Shown here in pieces: positions 1 to 8,072 of a DNA stretch of 64,000 bases. Within the stretch, counting starts at the first letter, position 1, and every line of letters begins with the position of its first letter. The translations under genes and the position numbers were made by a program. The stretch is from assembly GCF_017897595.1 (NCBI RefSeq), contig NZ_JAGKIK010000005.1:186001-250000 (forward strand), given 5' to 3'. Source of the DNA: Aquimarina sp. U1-2. GTDB taxonomy: Bacteria; Bacteroidota; Bacteroidia; Flavobacteriales; Flavobacteriaceae. Under the pieces are notes generated by a model. The model saw nothing but the letters and a program-made list of their open reading frames with translations, was not told the DNA's origin and searched no databases.

Positions 1-2
1 AA

Positions 3-365
3 GAAGAGCGTGTACATATGATGAAGTTAGTCAAGTTCATAAATGAGCGTAACGGCGTTGCAGTAATTCCTGCTATAGAAAAACCAAGAGATGATTTTGA
101 GTCGTTAATGGAGCTTTTTAAAACATTTTTAGAAAGTGAAGAATTTGTGACTGCAAAAATAAATAATATCATATACGAGTGTTTGCAATTCAAGGACTAT
201 AACGTTCATAATTTTATGCAATGGTATGTGGCAGAACAACTTGAAGAAGAGGCGATTGCAAGAACTTTATTAGATAAGTTAAAAATTATCGGAGACGATA
301 AATCAGGTCACTATTTATTTGATCGGGATATTAATAGCCTTTCATCTACTGAAGGCGATAACTAA
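3..365 (+). CDS. Ferritin, C-terminal part (5' end outside window)
   Basis: Iron-storage ferritin: a 24-mer that oxidises Fe2+ and stores it as a mineral in the cytoplasm. The frame is open from the window edge. The residues just before the first internal Met read EERVH, the bacterial ferritin E-E-R-x-H ferroxidase signature on helix B, so the gene begins upstream and the Met at 18 is internal. Further on, MKLVKFINERNG and the stretch around MQWYVAEQLEEE match ferritin helices B to D. The last ~15 residues, rich in Ser and Asp, are the usual variable tail. Family assignment is confident; the subtype is not resolved. Confidence 0.9.
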   Translation, partial: EERVHMMKLVKFINERNGVAVIPAIEKPRDDFESLMELFKTFLESEEFVTAKINNIIYECLQFKDYNVHNFMQWYVAEQLEEEAIARTLLDKLKIIGDDKSGHYLFDRDINSLSSTEGDN

Positions 366-460
366 CAATATTTCTAATTTTATAAAAAGATCTACAAGGT
401 TGATGTCGAAAGATTTTTTGTATTTTTACACTTTATTTAGATTTAATAAAAATTGAAAAT

Positions 461-604
461 GTGCAAAATTTAAATACTACCACGCTATATCACTCTTGTA
501 TAACCGCTACTTGTGAACTTTTCTGCGGCAATAAGAAGAAGAAATGTTGCAAAAAATACAAGAAAAAAGGTAAATCCAATTGCAAACGCTGTCCGAAACT
601 TTAA
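461..604 (+). CDS. Cys/Lys-rich micro-ORF (47 codons, GTG start)
   Basis: Unrecognised small ORF. Reading from GTG at 461 to TAA at 602 gives a 47-residue peptide. Its second half is almost only Lys, Cys, Tyr and Gly: CGNKKKKCCKKYKKKGK, then CKRCPKL. Seven cysteines, with a CC pair and a final CKRCP, suggest a metal-binding or nucleic-acid-binding microprotein. The nearby ATG at 459 is out of frame and stops after four codons, so the start depends on GTG. Composition is far from random AT-rich spacer. It may be coding, but no homology test was possible and function is unknown. Confidence 0.4.
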   Translation: MQNLNTTTLYHSCITATCELFCGNKKKKCCKKYKKKGKSNCKRCPKL

Positions 605-651
605 TCTGTAGAGGTTTGTAGATAAATACGTAGGGGTTTCAATTATAAAAT

Positions 652-700
652 ATTGTTTTCAACGAATGCCTCGTAGGCATGCCACGAGGGAGTTTACTTC
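652..700 (-). repeat. 49-nt interspersed repeat, copy 1
   Basis: On the minus strand these 49 nt match 44865-44913 at 44 of 49 positions with no gaps. The core holds a short inverted repeat, CCTCGTGG against CCTACGAGG, followed by the constant GGCATTCGTTGAAAACAAT. The left end carries the TAA stop of the acyloxyacyl-hydrolase-like gene (AAG-TAA-ACT), so the element abuts that gene's 3' end. Confidence 0.7.
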
Positions 701-1779
701 AGCATATAAATCAACCTACCATCCATATGATCTGCCCGTCGCCCATAAGCAATCATAGATGCACCTATTGTCCATTTTTTTGCTATGCGATACCAAAAGG
801 AATAACGTTGGTAAAGCCAATTGGGTTGTATGGTTTTTGGGCGCGTAAGATAAACACCAAACTGCTGTAAAAAATAAAAATCACCTACCAAAAAGTGATG
901 CCCAATCGTCACAGCAGATGAAAACGAAGATTCGTCTAACGATTGTTGTTGTACTTGTTTTTGGTCAGACCAATCATACCATAGTTCTGCTCCCAGATTG
1001 AATCCATTAATAGCAGAAAGAGGTTTTAGTCCGCCACCAAACACTCCTATTAAAGGATGATTGGTAGATTCGGCTTCTCGATCGGCAGATCGAAGGCTTG
1101 CAAATGAACCCAGATAATAACTCCAATCTCGACTATATTGTTTTAACTCTTGTGGCTTGGGTTTTAAAGGTGTGTAGTCTATTATCTTGTCAAAACCAAT
1201 AGATACCATAGGGAAATTCATTCCTTTATTGGGTTGTTTCTGACCACCGTTAGAAATGTGATTATAATTTGCCGATAGATTGATAGCATACCTATCATTA
1301 ATATGATAATTAAGGTTCAATGATAGACCTAGTAAAAAACTTAAATTTGTACTAAATAAAACGTTATCCGGATTAGTTTCCTGATCAAAAACAGTGTCTA
1401 AATATGAAGCCCCAATGGTGCCTCGTAACGAAAGTTTTAAAGGTCCTTTATAGGTAAAATAGGGTTCTACAAAATAAGACAAGTTATATGCGTTTCCTAG
1501 AATATCAGGATTGGCAAAATTAAAATAGGAAAGGGCAAAACCCGATCTACCATAACAAAAACAAGTTTTCCAGGCCTTATCGCTGGTTTTTAATTTGCTT
1601 ATTTCAATTTGAAATCCATAAGGGTTGGTTTGGGATATAGGTTTTAGATCGGGAGTATGTGCAATAATAAAACCATAGTAAGATTTAATGCCGTAGTATT
1701 TGGCAGCGGTTTGACTGTGCGCTACATAGCAAACATTTAAGAATATAAAAAATCCTATGATTTGGAATATTGAACTCAT
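694..1779 (-). CDS. PagL-like acyloxyacyl hydrolase / lipid A deacylase family outer-membrane protein
   Basis: 361 residues. A signal peptide spans about 1-23 (ending AHSQ), followed by alternating aromatic and polar strands typical of an outer-membrane beta-barrel. NHISNGG at 173-179 places His174 and Ser176 as in the His-x-Ser catalytic motif of PagL lipid A 3-O-deacylases. The N-terminal half carries the rest of the family pattern. The C-terminal ~150 residues extend past the small PagL barrel, as in Bacteroidetes homologues. Likely role: trimming acyl chains from lipid A in the outer membrane. Its stop codon lies inside a 49-nt repeat. Family is fairly sure; enzymatic activity is inferred. 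Confidence 0.75.
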   Translation of the reverse strand: MSSIFQIIGFFIFLNVCYVAHSQTAAKYYGIKSYYGFIIAHTPDLKPISQTNPYGFQIEISKLKTSDKAWKTCFCYGRSGFALSYFNFANPDILGNAYNLSYFVEPYFTYKGPLKLSLRGTIGASYLDTVFDQETNPDNVLFSTNLSFLLGLSLNLNYHINDRYAINLSANYNHISNGGQKQPNKGMNFPMVSIGFDKIIDYTPLKPKPQELKQYSRDWSYYLGSFASLRSADREAESTNHPLIGVFGGGLKPLSAINGFNLGAELWYDWSDQKQVQQQSLDESSFSSAVTIGHHFLVGDFYFLQQFGVYLTRPKTIQPNWLYQRYSFWYRIAKKWTIGASMIAYGRRADHMDGRLIYMLK

Positions 1780-2268
1780 TTGAGATGGTTATCTGGAGGC
1801 AAAAAAATTGACTCCTGTGAATGAAAAAAACTATGTATCAATACCACAGTTTTAGCTGTAAAATTTAAAAATGAAAGCATTAGGGTGCAAAATGCACTTT
1901 TGTAGTTCAGAACAAAAACTTCAAACGAGTTCATAGGGCATAGATTAAACTTACGTTTTAAATATATTGAAAATAAGCACGCGCGATAGTGGAAAAAAGG
2001 AATTTAACAACATCAAATAGACGCTGTTTGTGATATTTAATATGAGAAAAGTCTTTAGCTTATATTCAGATACCTTCACATGAAGTGTAGGTTTTGTTAT
2101 AGCGTTAAAAAAGGAACACAACAAACCTATTGGCCAACCTTTATAATAAGTCTTTACCTATACTTTATTTGCCTAACTCGACTGATTATATTCATTAAAA
2201 AAAGAAAAGGCATCCACTAATATTCTTTAAAAAGACGTATATTTGCACGCAATTAAATTTTAATTGCT
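1780..2268. other. Intergenic region between divergent genes, with guaB -7 box
   Basis: 489 nt without a supportable gene. TATATTTG at 2238-2245, 24 nt before the guaB ATG, fits the Bacteroidetes -7 consensus TAnnTTTG. No convincing TTG/TTTG -33 box lies 17-23 nt upstream of it. I see no stable hairpin or repeat in the rest of the region. Confidence 0.4.
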
Positions 2269-3744
2269 ATGACTGCACATGAATCCAAAATCGTAGGAGA
2301 AGGTCTTACCTATGACGATGTTCTTTTAGTTCCTGCATTTTCTGAGGTGCTACCAAGAGAAGTAAATATACAAACAAAATTCACAAAAAATATTACGCTC
2401 AATGTTCCTATTGTTTCGGCTGCGATGGACACTGTTACCGAAAGCCGAATGGCTATTGCTATGGCGCAGGAAGGCGGCATTGGTGTGCTGCATAAAAATA
2501 TGACCATAGAAGAGCAGGCTATTAAAGTTCGTAAGGTGAAACGTGCAGAAAGCGGAATGATTATCGACCCTGTAACATTGCCAAAGGATGCCAAAGTTAT
2601 TGATGCTAAGAACAATATGCGGGAGCATAGCATTGGTGGAATTCCCATAGTCGATGATCATCATAAATTAATTGGTATTGTCACAAACCGTGACTTACGT
2701 TTTGAAAAAAATGATGAGCGTGCCATCTCAGAGGTGATGACTAGTGAAAATTTAGTAACTGTTGGTGAGGGCACATCATTACAACAGGCAGAAGTCATCT
2801 TACAAAATAATAAAATTGAAAAACTACCTGTTGTCGACAAAGAAAATACCCTGGTTGGCTTAATTACATTTAGAGATATTACCAAGCTTACGTTAAAACC
2901 TATGGCAAACAAAGACAAATTAGGTAGGTTGAGAGTAGCTGCTGCCATTGGGGTAACAGGTGATGCTGTAGAACGAGCTGAAGCCCTTGTAAAATCAGGT
3001 GTAGATGCAGTCGTTATTGACACCGCCCACGGTCATACCAAAGGAGTGGTAACAGTTTTAAAAGAAGTGAAATCAAAGTTTCCTGATCTCGAAGTGATAG
3101 TAGGTAATATCGCTACAGGCGCCGCTGCACAATATTTGGTAGAAGCCGGTGCCGATGCCGTAAAAGTAGGAATTGGTCCCGGGTCTATTTGTACTACTAG
3201 AGTAGTTGCGGGCGTAGGATTTCCACAGTTTTCTGCCGTTTTAGAAGTGGCGAATGCAATAAAAGGATCGGGAGTTCCTGTTATAGCCGATGGGGGTATT
3301 CGATATACAGGTGATATACCCAAAGCAATCGCTGCGGGAGCTGATACGGTCATGTTAGGATCGCTTCTTGCCGGTACCAAAGAGTCTCCGGGAGAAACCG
3401 TAATATATGAAGGAAGAAAATATAAAACCTATCGCGGGATGGGCTCTGTTGAAGCTATGAAAAAAGGTTCTAAAGATCGATATTTTCAGGATGTAGAAGA
3501 TGATATCAAAAAATTAGTTCCCGAAGGTATTGTGGGTCGAGTAGCCTATAAAGGGGATTTGATTGAAAGTATACATCAATTTATCGGGGGGTTACGTGCC
3601 GGTATGGGGTACTGCGGAGCGAAAGATGTGCAAACACTTAAAGAAACAGGTCGTTTTGTAAAAATAACAGCGAGTGGGATTCATGAAAGTCATCCTCACG
3701 ATGTCACCATTACCAAAGAAGCGCCCAATTATAGTAGAAGATAA
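2269..3744 (+). CDS. guaB: Inosine-5'-monophosphate dehydrogenase
   Basis: Oxidises IMP to XMP with NAD+, the committed step of GMP synthesis. At 491 residues it has the standard bacterial length. A TIM barrel is interrupted by two CBS domains at about 95-210. The catalytic loop GPGSICTTR puts the nucleophile at Cys308. DGGIRYTGD and the [22 protein letters not shown] phosphate-binding region follow, then the YRGMGS flap. The gene stands alone and ends before a strong bidirectional terminator at 3833-3860. CBS domains in this family commonly sense purine nucleotides. Assignment is secure. Confidence 0.98.
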   Translation: MTAHESKIVGEGLTYDDVLLVPAFSEVLPREVNIQTKFTKNITLNVPIVSAAMDTVTESRMAIAMAQEGGIGVLHKNMTIEEQAIKVRKVKRAESGMIIDPVTLPKDAKVIDAKNNMREHSIGGIPIVDDHHKLIGIVTNRDLRFEKNDERAISEVMTSENLVTVGEGTSLQQAEVILQNNKIEKLPVVDKENTLVGLITFRDITKLTLKPMANKDKLGRLRVAAAIGVTGDAVERAEALVKSGVDAVVIDTAHGHTKGVVTVLKEVKSKFPDLEVIVGNIATGAAAQYLVEAGADAVKVGIGPGSICTTRVVAGVGFPQFSAVLEVANAIKGSGVPVIADGGIRYTGDIPKAIAAGADTVMLGSLLAGTKESPGETVIYEGRKYKTYRGMGSVEAMKKGSKDRYFQDVEDDIKKLVPEGIVGRVAYKGDLIESIHQFIGGLRAGMGYCGAKDVQTLKETGRFVKITASGIHESHPHDVTITKEAPNYSRR

Positions 3745-3832
3745 TATAGCGATCATAATTTATGCTGCTTCCACTAGGGGTGATATTCCGTAGCCCGGCA
3801 AGTGGTAAACAACTAGTAAGCAAAGACCAAAA

Positions 3833-3860
3833 AAAGCGTGTTCTGACCAGAACACGCTTT
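3833..3860. terminator. Bidirectional intrinsic terminator between guaB and ompH
   Basis: A perfect 12-bp stem, AAAGCGTGTTCT against AGAACACGCTTT, with a 4-nt loop GACC. A-rich sequence lies on the left and T-rich on the right, so it can act on both converging units. Confidence 0.9.
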
Positions 3861-3883
3861 TATATTTTGATGCAAATACCGGC

Positions 3884-4399
3884 TTATTTTTCTTCCTTCA
3901 GCGTAATCCCTAATTTAGCAATTACCTTTCTGGTTAGATCATATTGTGGATCGATATAGGCTAATCCACTAGTAGTTATTGTAAAAACCTGGGTATACTT
4001 TTCAGCTTTGGCTATTTCTTCTAAGGCATCCCCAATTTTATCATACAGCGGTTGTAGCAGTTTATTTTGTTCTAATTGCACCAATTGTGACCCATTCTGG
4101 CGAAATTTTGCAATGTCATTTTCCAGCGTTATGATTTCTTCTTGCTTCGTTTTTTTCATAGGCTCTGTAAATGACGCTACTTTTTCTTGATACTCTTTTA
4201 CTTTGGCTTGGTACTCGTCTACTTTAACTTTTAGGTCTGCCTCCATTTTACTGTTATAGGCCTTAAGATCTTCTTGTACTTTGGTTAACTCTGGCATTTT
4301 AGAGAGCACAAAATCTGTATCTATCGTTCCTGTTTTAGATTGTGCCTGTACTTGGAAACTCGTTACACATGCCAAGAGTAGTATTACTAACTTTTTCAT
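3884..4399 (-). CDS. OmpH/Skp-family periplasmic chaperone
   Basis: 171 residues. Signal peptide 1-20 (MKKLVILLLACVTSFQVQAQ) is followed by a small beta segment (TGTIDTDFVLSKMPE) and a long charged, coiled-coil stretch at about 40-105, the tentacle of Skp. The C-terminal ITTSGLAYIDPQYDLTRKVIAKLG is typical of Flavobacteriia OmpH. Members bind unfolded outer-membrane proteins in the periplasm and hand them to the BAM complex. It is monocistronic, converging on guaB. The OmpH family call is confident; client proteins are unknown. Three SurA/parvulin genes lie just 1 kb away. Confidence 0.92.
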   Translation of the reverse strand: MKKLVILLLACVTSFQVQAQSKTGTIDTDFVLSKMPELTKVQEDLKAYNSKMEADLKVKVDEYQAKVKEYQEKVASFTEPMKKTKQEEIITLENDIAKFRQNGSQLVQLEQNKLLQPLYDKIGDALEEIAKAEKYTQVFTITTSGLAYIDPQYDLTRKVIAKLGITLKEEK

Positions 4400-4438
4400 C
4401 GAAATTTGTTTACTATTTTTAATTTCTGCAAATATATA

Positions 4439-4458
4439 GAACTGGTTTAAACTTTTTA
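4439..4458 (+). repeat. Solo arm of palindromic repeat family A
   Basis: GAACTGGTTTAAACTTTTT at this position equals the left terminal arm of the full element at 4894-5087, but no matching right arm follows. It lies between ompH and the 79-residue gene. A second solo arm is at 21556. Confidence 0.55.
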
Positions 4459-4475
4459 CGTTTAAGTGAAATTAC

Positions 4476-4715
4476 CTACTCTTCAAACAATTGACCGCGA
4501 TGTGGTTTTAATGCATCTCTTACAGATTTCATTTCAGATTCTAGTACAACCAGATACGCTGTGCTATGCATTTCATTATAATCTTTGCAACCTGTAATCT
4601 TGCAAGATAAATGTTTGGTCATTATGTATTCTTTGAGGTGAATTTCATGATGCCGTGCTGTTTTTTGAGCAACAGGACCTCTAAAATCCCATATAAGTTT
4701 TAGTTTTCGTTCCAT
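4476..4715 (-). CDS. Conserved hypothetical small cytoplasmic protein
   Basis: 79 residues, no signal peptide. The pattern KLIWDFRGPVAQKTARHHEIHLKEY near the N-terminus and SVRDALKPHRG at the C-terminus look like a small protein family I recall from Flavobacteriia, with two His pairs (HH and H near residue 26) and a conserved Cys pair at about 38-43. I cannot assign a function. It is monocistronic, with a solo repeat arm downstream and a palindromic repeat cluster upstream. Coding status is well supported by length, ATG start and composition. Confidence 0.75.
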   Translation of the reverse strand: MERKLKLIWDFRGPVAQKTARHHEIHLKEYIMTKHLSCKITGCKDYNEMHSTAYLVVLESEMKSVRDALKPHRGQLFEE

Positions 4716-4893
4716 AACATATTGTAGTTATATGAGTTTTGATGTAAGAAAATTTACGTTAGTCAAAATGATTTTTGACAAAACTTGTATTAGAAAAAGT
4801 AAATTTTTAAGCAAAAGCCTAATTTCGATACAATTTTTCTCCGCTTTACTATGAAAAATCACGCAATCTGACGGCTTTTAGAACTAAATATTT

Positions 4894-5087
4894 GAACTGG
4901 TTTAAACTTTTTTGATTTAAGCAGGACCGACCGATAGGGAGGTGCCAGATGGTGCGATTGCGAAAGGTTTTGTGCTTGTATGAAGTAATTTTTTACTTGC
5001 ATAGCAGCGCTACGAAAGTCAAAAATTATAAAATAGAAGTGCAAAACAGCATTTTTTTAGCAAATTGAAAAAAGTTTAAATCAGTTC
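4894..5087. repeat. Palindromic MITE-like element, family A, 194 bp copy
   Basis: Bounded by 20-nt inverted arms, GAACTGGTTTAAACTTTTTT (4894-4913) and AAAAAAGTTTAAATCAGTTC (5068-5087), with one mismatch. The interior begins GATTTAAGCAGGACCGACCG. It is shared with the 112-bp copy at 46077-46188, which lacks the middle of this one. There is no transposase gene inside. A 61-codon minus-strand ORF here is not convincing as a gene. Confidence 0.8.
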
Positions 5088-5207
5088 TTTATATTGGATT
5101 CACAGTAATCCACAAAACTCGTGTTTTTAAACCACTTCGTTACTAAATATTTAAAAAAAGTTTGGGGGTCATACTAAGAAAAGCGTTTATATCGTTACCC
5201 TTATAGC

Positions 5208-5237
5208 TTGCAAAGCATCGTAATATTATTATTTTTG
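5208..5237 (+). promoter_or_regulatory. Promoter for the parvulin operon (TTG-N19-TAnnTTTG)
   Basis: TTG at 5208-5210, a 19-nt spacer and TATTTTTG at 5230-5237 fit the Bacteroidetes primary-sigma promoter. It overlaps an upstream in-frame ATG at 5208, which argues that the foldase starts at 5268 instead, 30 nt past the -7 box. Confidence 0.65.
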
Positions 5238-5267
5238 TCTGGTTTAAGACTTCATCACAAACACATT

Positions 5268-7223
5268 ATGCATAAAAGATCAGTACTACTTTTTTTAGGA
5301 AGTATTTTATTTGGATTATCTCTAGCACAAGAAAAAAAAGAAATTTTACTTTCTATAGACGGGGATCCTGTATACGTTTCAGAATTTAATAGAATTTATC
5401 GTAAAAATATCGATTTGGTTAAAGATGATGCTCAAAAAGATGTAGATGAATACCTCAATTTGTTCATCAACTACAAATTAAAATTAAAAGAAGCCGAAGC
5501 GCTGGGGCTCGATCAAAAAGAAACATATATTCGTGAATTACAAGGATATCAAAAGCAATTGGCGTCAAATTATCTTACCGATACCAAAACATCTGAGGCT
5601 TTGATTAAAGAGGCTTATGAACGATCTCTAGAAAGAGTAAAAGCAAGTCATGTATTGATAATGGTAAAACCTAACGCCTCGGCCAAAGACACGATGAGGG
5701 CCTATCAAAAGATTTTGGCCATAAAAGATGAATTAGCGTCTGGTCAAAAGTTCGAAGAGGTTGCAAAAAAGTATAGCGAAGATCCTTCTGTGGTTAAAAA
5801 TGAAGGTAATTTAGGATGGTTTTCGGTGTTTAGAATGGTATATCCATTTGAAAATACAGCATATCAAACAAAAGTTGGCGAAATCAGTACTCCTTTCAGA
5901 ACTCAGTTTGGATATCATATTCTTCAAGTTCAGGATCGAGAAAAAAAACTGGGAGAGGTTACTGTCGCTCATATTATGGTTGCTATTAATGATAACAGAA
6001 CTTCAGAAGAGGCCAAAATCAGGCTTCAACAAATTAAACAACAAATAGCACAAGGCGCTTCGTTTTCATCATTGGCCAAAACCTACAGCGATGACCCCAG
6101 TACCGCTATCGAAGGAGGAAAAATTAGGCGATTCGCACAAGGTGCACTTAATTCTGAAAAGTTTGAAAAAGCCGCTTTTGCCCTTCAACAAAAAGGAGAA
6201 CTCTCACCGCTAGTTAAAACCAGGTACGGTTGGCATATTATTAAATTGATAGAAAGGCATCCTGTTAAAACCTATCAAGAACTAAAGAATGATCTAACAA
6301 CTAAAGTTAAGAGAGATAGTCGTTCAAAACTGGTAACTCGGTCGTTTATCCATATGCTTAAAGACAAATACGGGATTGCAAAAAACGAAGAAGCTATTGC
6401 GTACTTTAAGAATATACTTCCGGATTCCATTTTTTATAAACCCTGGAAAATTCCGGCAGATAAACAATTAGAAAAAGAACTGTTTACCATTAAAAAGGAG
6501 GTGGTTCTATATAGGGATTTTGCAGAATTCATCCTTCAAAAGAAAATTCGAGAAGCTACACCGCAAGACATATCCATATTTGTCGAAGATATGTATCAAC
6601 AGTTTGAATCTTCTACTTTACTTTCATATTACGAATCACATCTTGAAGAAGACAATGCCGATTTTGCCAATATTATTAACGAATATCGCGAAGGGTTGTT
6701 ACTTTTTGATCTTATGGAGTCCAAAATATGGAATGCTGCTACTACAGATTCGTTGGCACTTCAAAAGTTTTATGAAGAAAACAAAGATAATTATAAGCAA
6801 AAAGAAAGGTACACGGTCTTAAAAGCTTCTTCGTCTAAGCCTGAGGTTATTGATACTGTTCGACAATTATTAGAAAATAATACACCGCTAGAAGAGATCA
6901 AGAAGAAAGTAAATAAGGGTGACGGGGTATTGGTTATTTTTTCTGAAGATAGTTTAGAAAAAGGAGCGAATGGCTTACCTAAAGGGTTTTCTGACCAAAA
7001 TTCGAATATGATGATTACCGAAGAAGATAATCTTATTACTTTGATTATGATAAAAGAAACAGTACCTTCCCGAACTAAAACTTTCAAAGAAACCAAAGGG
7101 GAAGTGATCAATGATTTTCAAGAAAGTATAGAAAATCGTTGGCTTGATCAGCTTAGAGTAAAGTATGCTGTAAAAATCAATAATAAGGTTTTAAAAAAGG
7201 TAAAAAAAGAGTTGGTTCATTAG
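5268..7223 (+). CDS. Periplasmic peptidyl-prolyl isomerase with two parvulin domains (SurA/PpiD-like)
   Basis: 651 residues from the ATG at 5268. An in-frame ATG at 5208 exists, but the signal peptide MHKRSVLLFLGSILFGLSLAQ begins here and a promoter overlaps the longer version. An N-terminal SurA-like helical region (about 25-120) is followed by parvulin domain 1 (125-225, KASHVLIMV to FGYHILQV) and domain 2 (231-335, VAHIMVAI to YGWHIIKL). A long helical C-terminal region follows. Probable role: folding and chaperoning of outer-membrane proteins. It is the first gene of a tight operon; the next gene starts at the base after its stop. Confidence 0.9.
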   Translation: MHKRSVLLFLGSILFGLSLAQEKKEILLSIDGDPVYVSEFNRIYRKNIDLVKDDAQKDVDEYLNLFINYKLKLKEAEALGLDQKETYIRELQGYQKQLASNYLTDTKTSEALIKEAYERSLERVKASHVLIMVKPNASAKDTMRAYQKILAIKDELASGQKFEEVAKKYSEDPSVVKNEGNLGWFSVFRMVYPFENTAYQTKVGEISTPFRTQFGYHILQVQDREKKLGEVTVAHIMVAINDNRTSEEAKIRLQQIKQQIAQGASFSSLAKTYSDDPSTAIEGGKIRRFAQGALNSEKFEKAAFALQQKGELSPLVKTRYGWHIIKLIERHPVKTYQELKNDLTTKVKRDSRSKLVTRSFIHMLKDKYGIAKNEEAIAYFKNILPDSIFYKPWKIPADKQLEKELFTIKKEVVLYRDFAEFILQKKIREATPQDISIFVEDMYQQFESSTLLSYYESHLEEDNADFANIINEYREGLLLFDLMESKIWNAATTDSLALQKFYEENKDNYKQKERYTVLKASSSKPEVIDTVRQLLENNTPLEEIKKKVNKGDGVLVIFSEDSLEKGANGLPKGFSDQNSNMMITEEDNLITLIMIKETVPSRTKTFKETKGEVINDFQESIENRWLDQLRVKYAVKINNKVLKKVKKELVH

Positions 7224-8072
7224 ATGAGGTATAGTGTAATTATAGCATTAGCTATCGCGATCGTATCCTGTAAAAAATTTGGGGATCAATTAAAAAAGGA
7301 AAGGATTGCAAGAGTAAATCAGTCCTATTTATATAAGGAAGATATTCAGGATTTGGTACCAGATGCTATGTCTGCTGAAGACAGTATTACTATAGTTCAA
7401 AATTATATCAATACCTGGGCCACAAGGCAATTATTTATAGATCAGGCAAAAAGAAACCTTTCTGAAGAAGAGCTCAGGGAATTTGATGAGTTGGTAGAAA
7501 AATATCAAAGTACGCTGTATATCAATGCTTATCAAAATGCTGTGATCAACAAATCTATAGATATGGAGATTACGCAAGAAGATTTGGAATCGTATTATAC
7601 TCAAAATATTGAAAATTTTAATCTCAATGAAGAATTAGTACAATTACGTTACTTACATTTGCCACCAAATTATAGCAATATTGTTGCAACACAGCGACGA
7701 TTGAATCGTTTTAATGAAGAAGATATCGACGAGCTTACTTTAAAACAGGAAGCGTATAGGGCATATTCATTTAATGACTCTACCTGGGTCAAGCTGGATC
7801 AGGTGTTGCGTAAAATTCCGATCTTGAGAAAACAAGATAGGTCAAAGCTTTTAAAAAGTGGGAAATATATGCAACTTAGAGATTCAACCGGGGTATTTAT
7901 GGTGAAAATCAAGGATGTCCTGAAACGTAAAGAGCAAGCACCTTTAGCCTACATAAAACCAACGATTAGGCAAATTATTTTAAATAAACGAAAGTTAGAA
8001 CTGATAAAAAAAATTGAAAAAGATATTACCAAGGATGCAGTTGAGAACAAACAATTTGAAGTTTATGATTAG
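7224..8072 (+). CDS. Lipoprotein related to SurA/parvulin foldases, no parvulin domain visible
   Basis: 282 residues with a lipoprotein leader (AIAIVSC, Cys16). The body is charged and helical. It resembles the N- and C-terminal chaperone helices of SurA: YLYKEDIQDLVP, then an FIDQAKRNLSEEE segment and EITQEDLESYYTQN. I see no GxGWH-type parvulin core. It sits between two parvulin genes, abutting the first and overlapping the second by 8 nt, so it almost certainly works with them in the periplasm. It may act as a chaperone subunit without isomerase activity. Homologues in this phylum are often labelled peptidyl-prolyl isomerase from context. Confidence 0.75.
   Translation: MRYSVIIALAIAIVSCKKFGDQLKKERIARVNQSYLYKEDIQDLVPDAMSAEDSITIVQNYINTWATRQLFIDQAKRNLSEEELREFDELVEKYQSTLYINAYQNAVINKSIDMEITQEDLESYYTQNIENFNLNEELVQLRYLHLPPNYSNIVATQRRLNRFNEEDIDELTLKQEAYRAYSFNDSTWVKLDQVLRKIPILRKQDRSKLLKSGKYMQLRDSTGVFMVKIKDVLKRKEQAPLAYIKPTIRQIILNKRKLELIKKIEKDITKDAVENKQFEVYD

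Noticed and set aside
679..870. 63-codon plus-strand ORF
   Set aside because: Antisense to the PagL-like gene's 3' end and begins in a repeat.
4859..5044. 61-codon minus-strand ORF
   Set aside because: Lies mostly inside palindromic element A, with no counterpart frame in the shorter copy at 46077.
5208..5267. Upstream ATG of the first parvulin gene
   Set aside because: A complete TTG-N19-TAnnTTTG promoter overlaps this stretch and a clean signal peptide starts at 5268.
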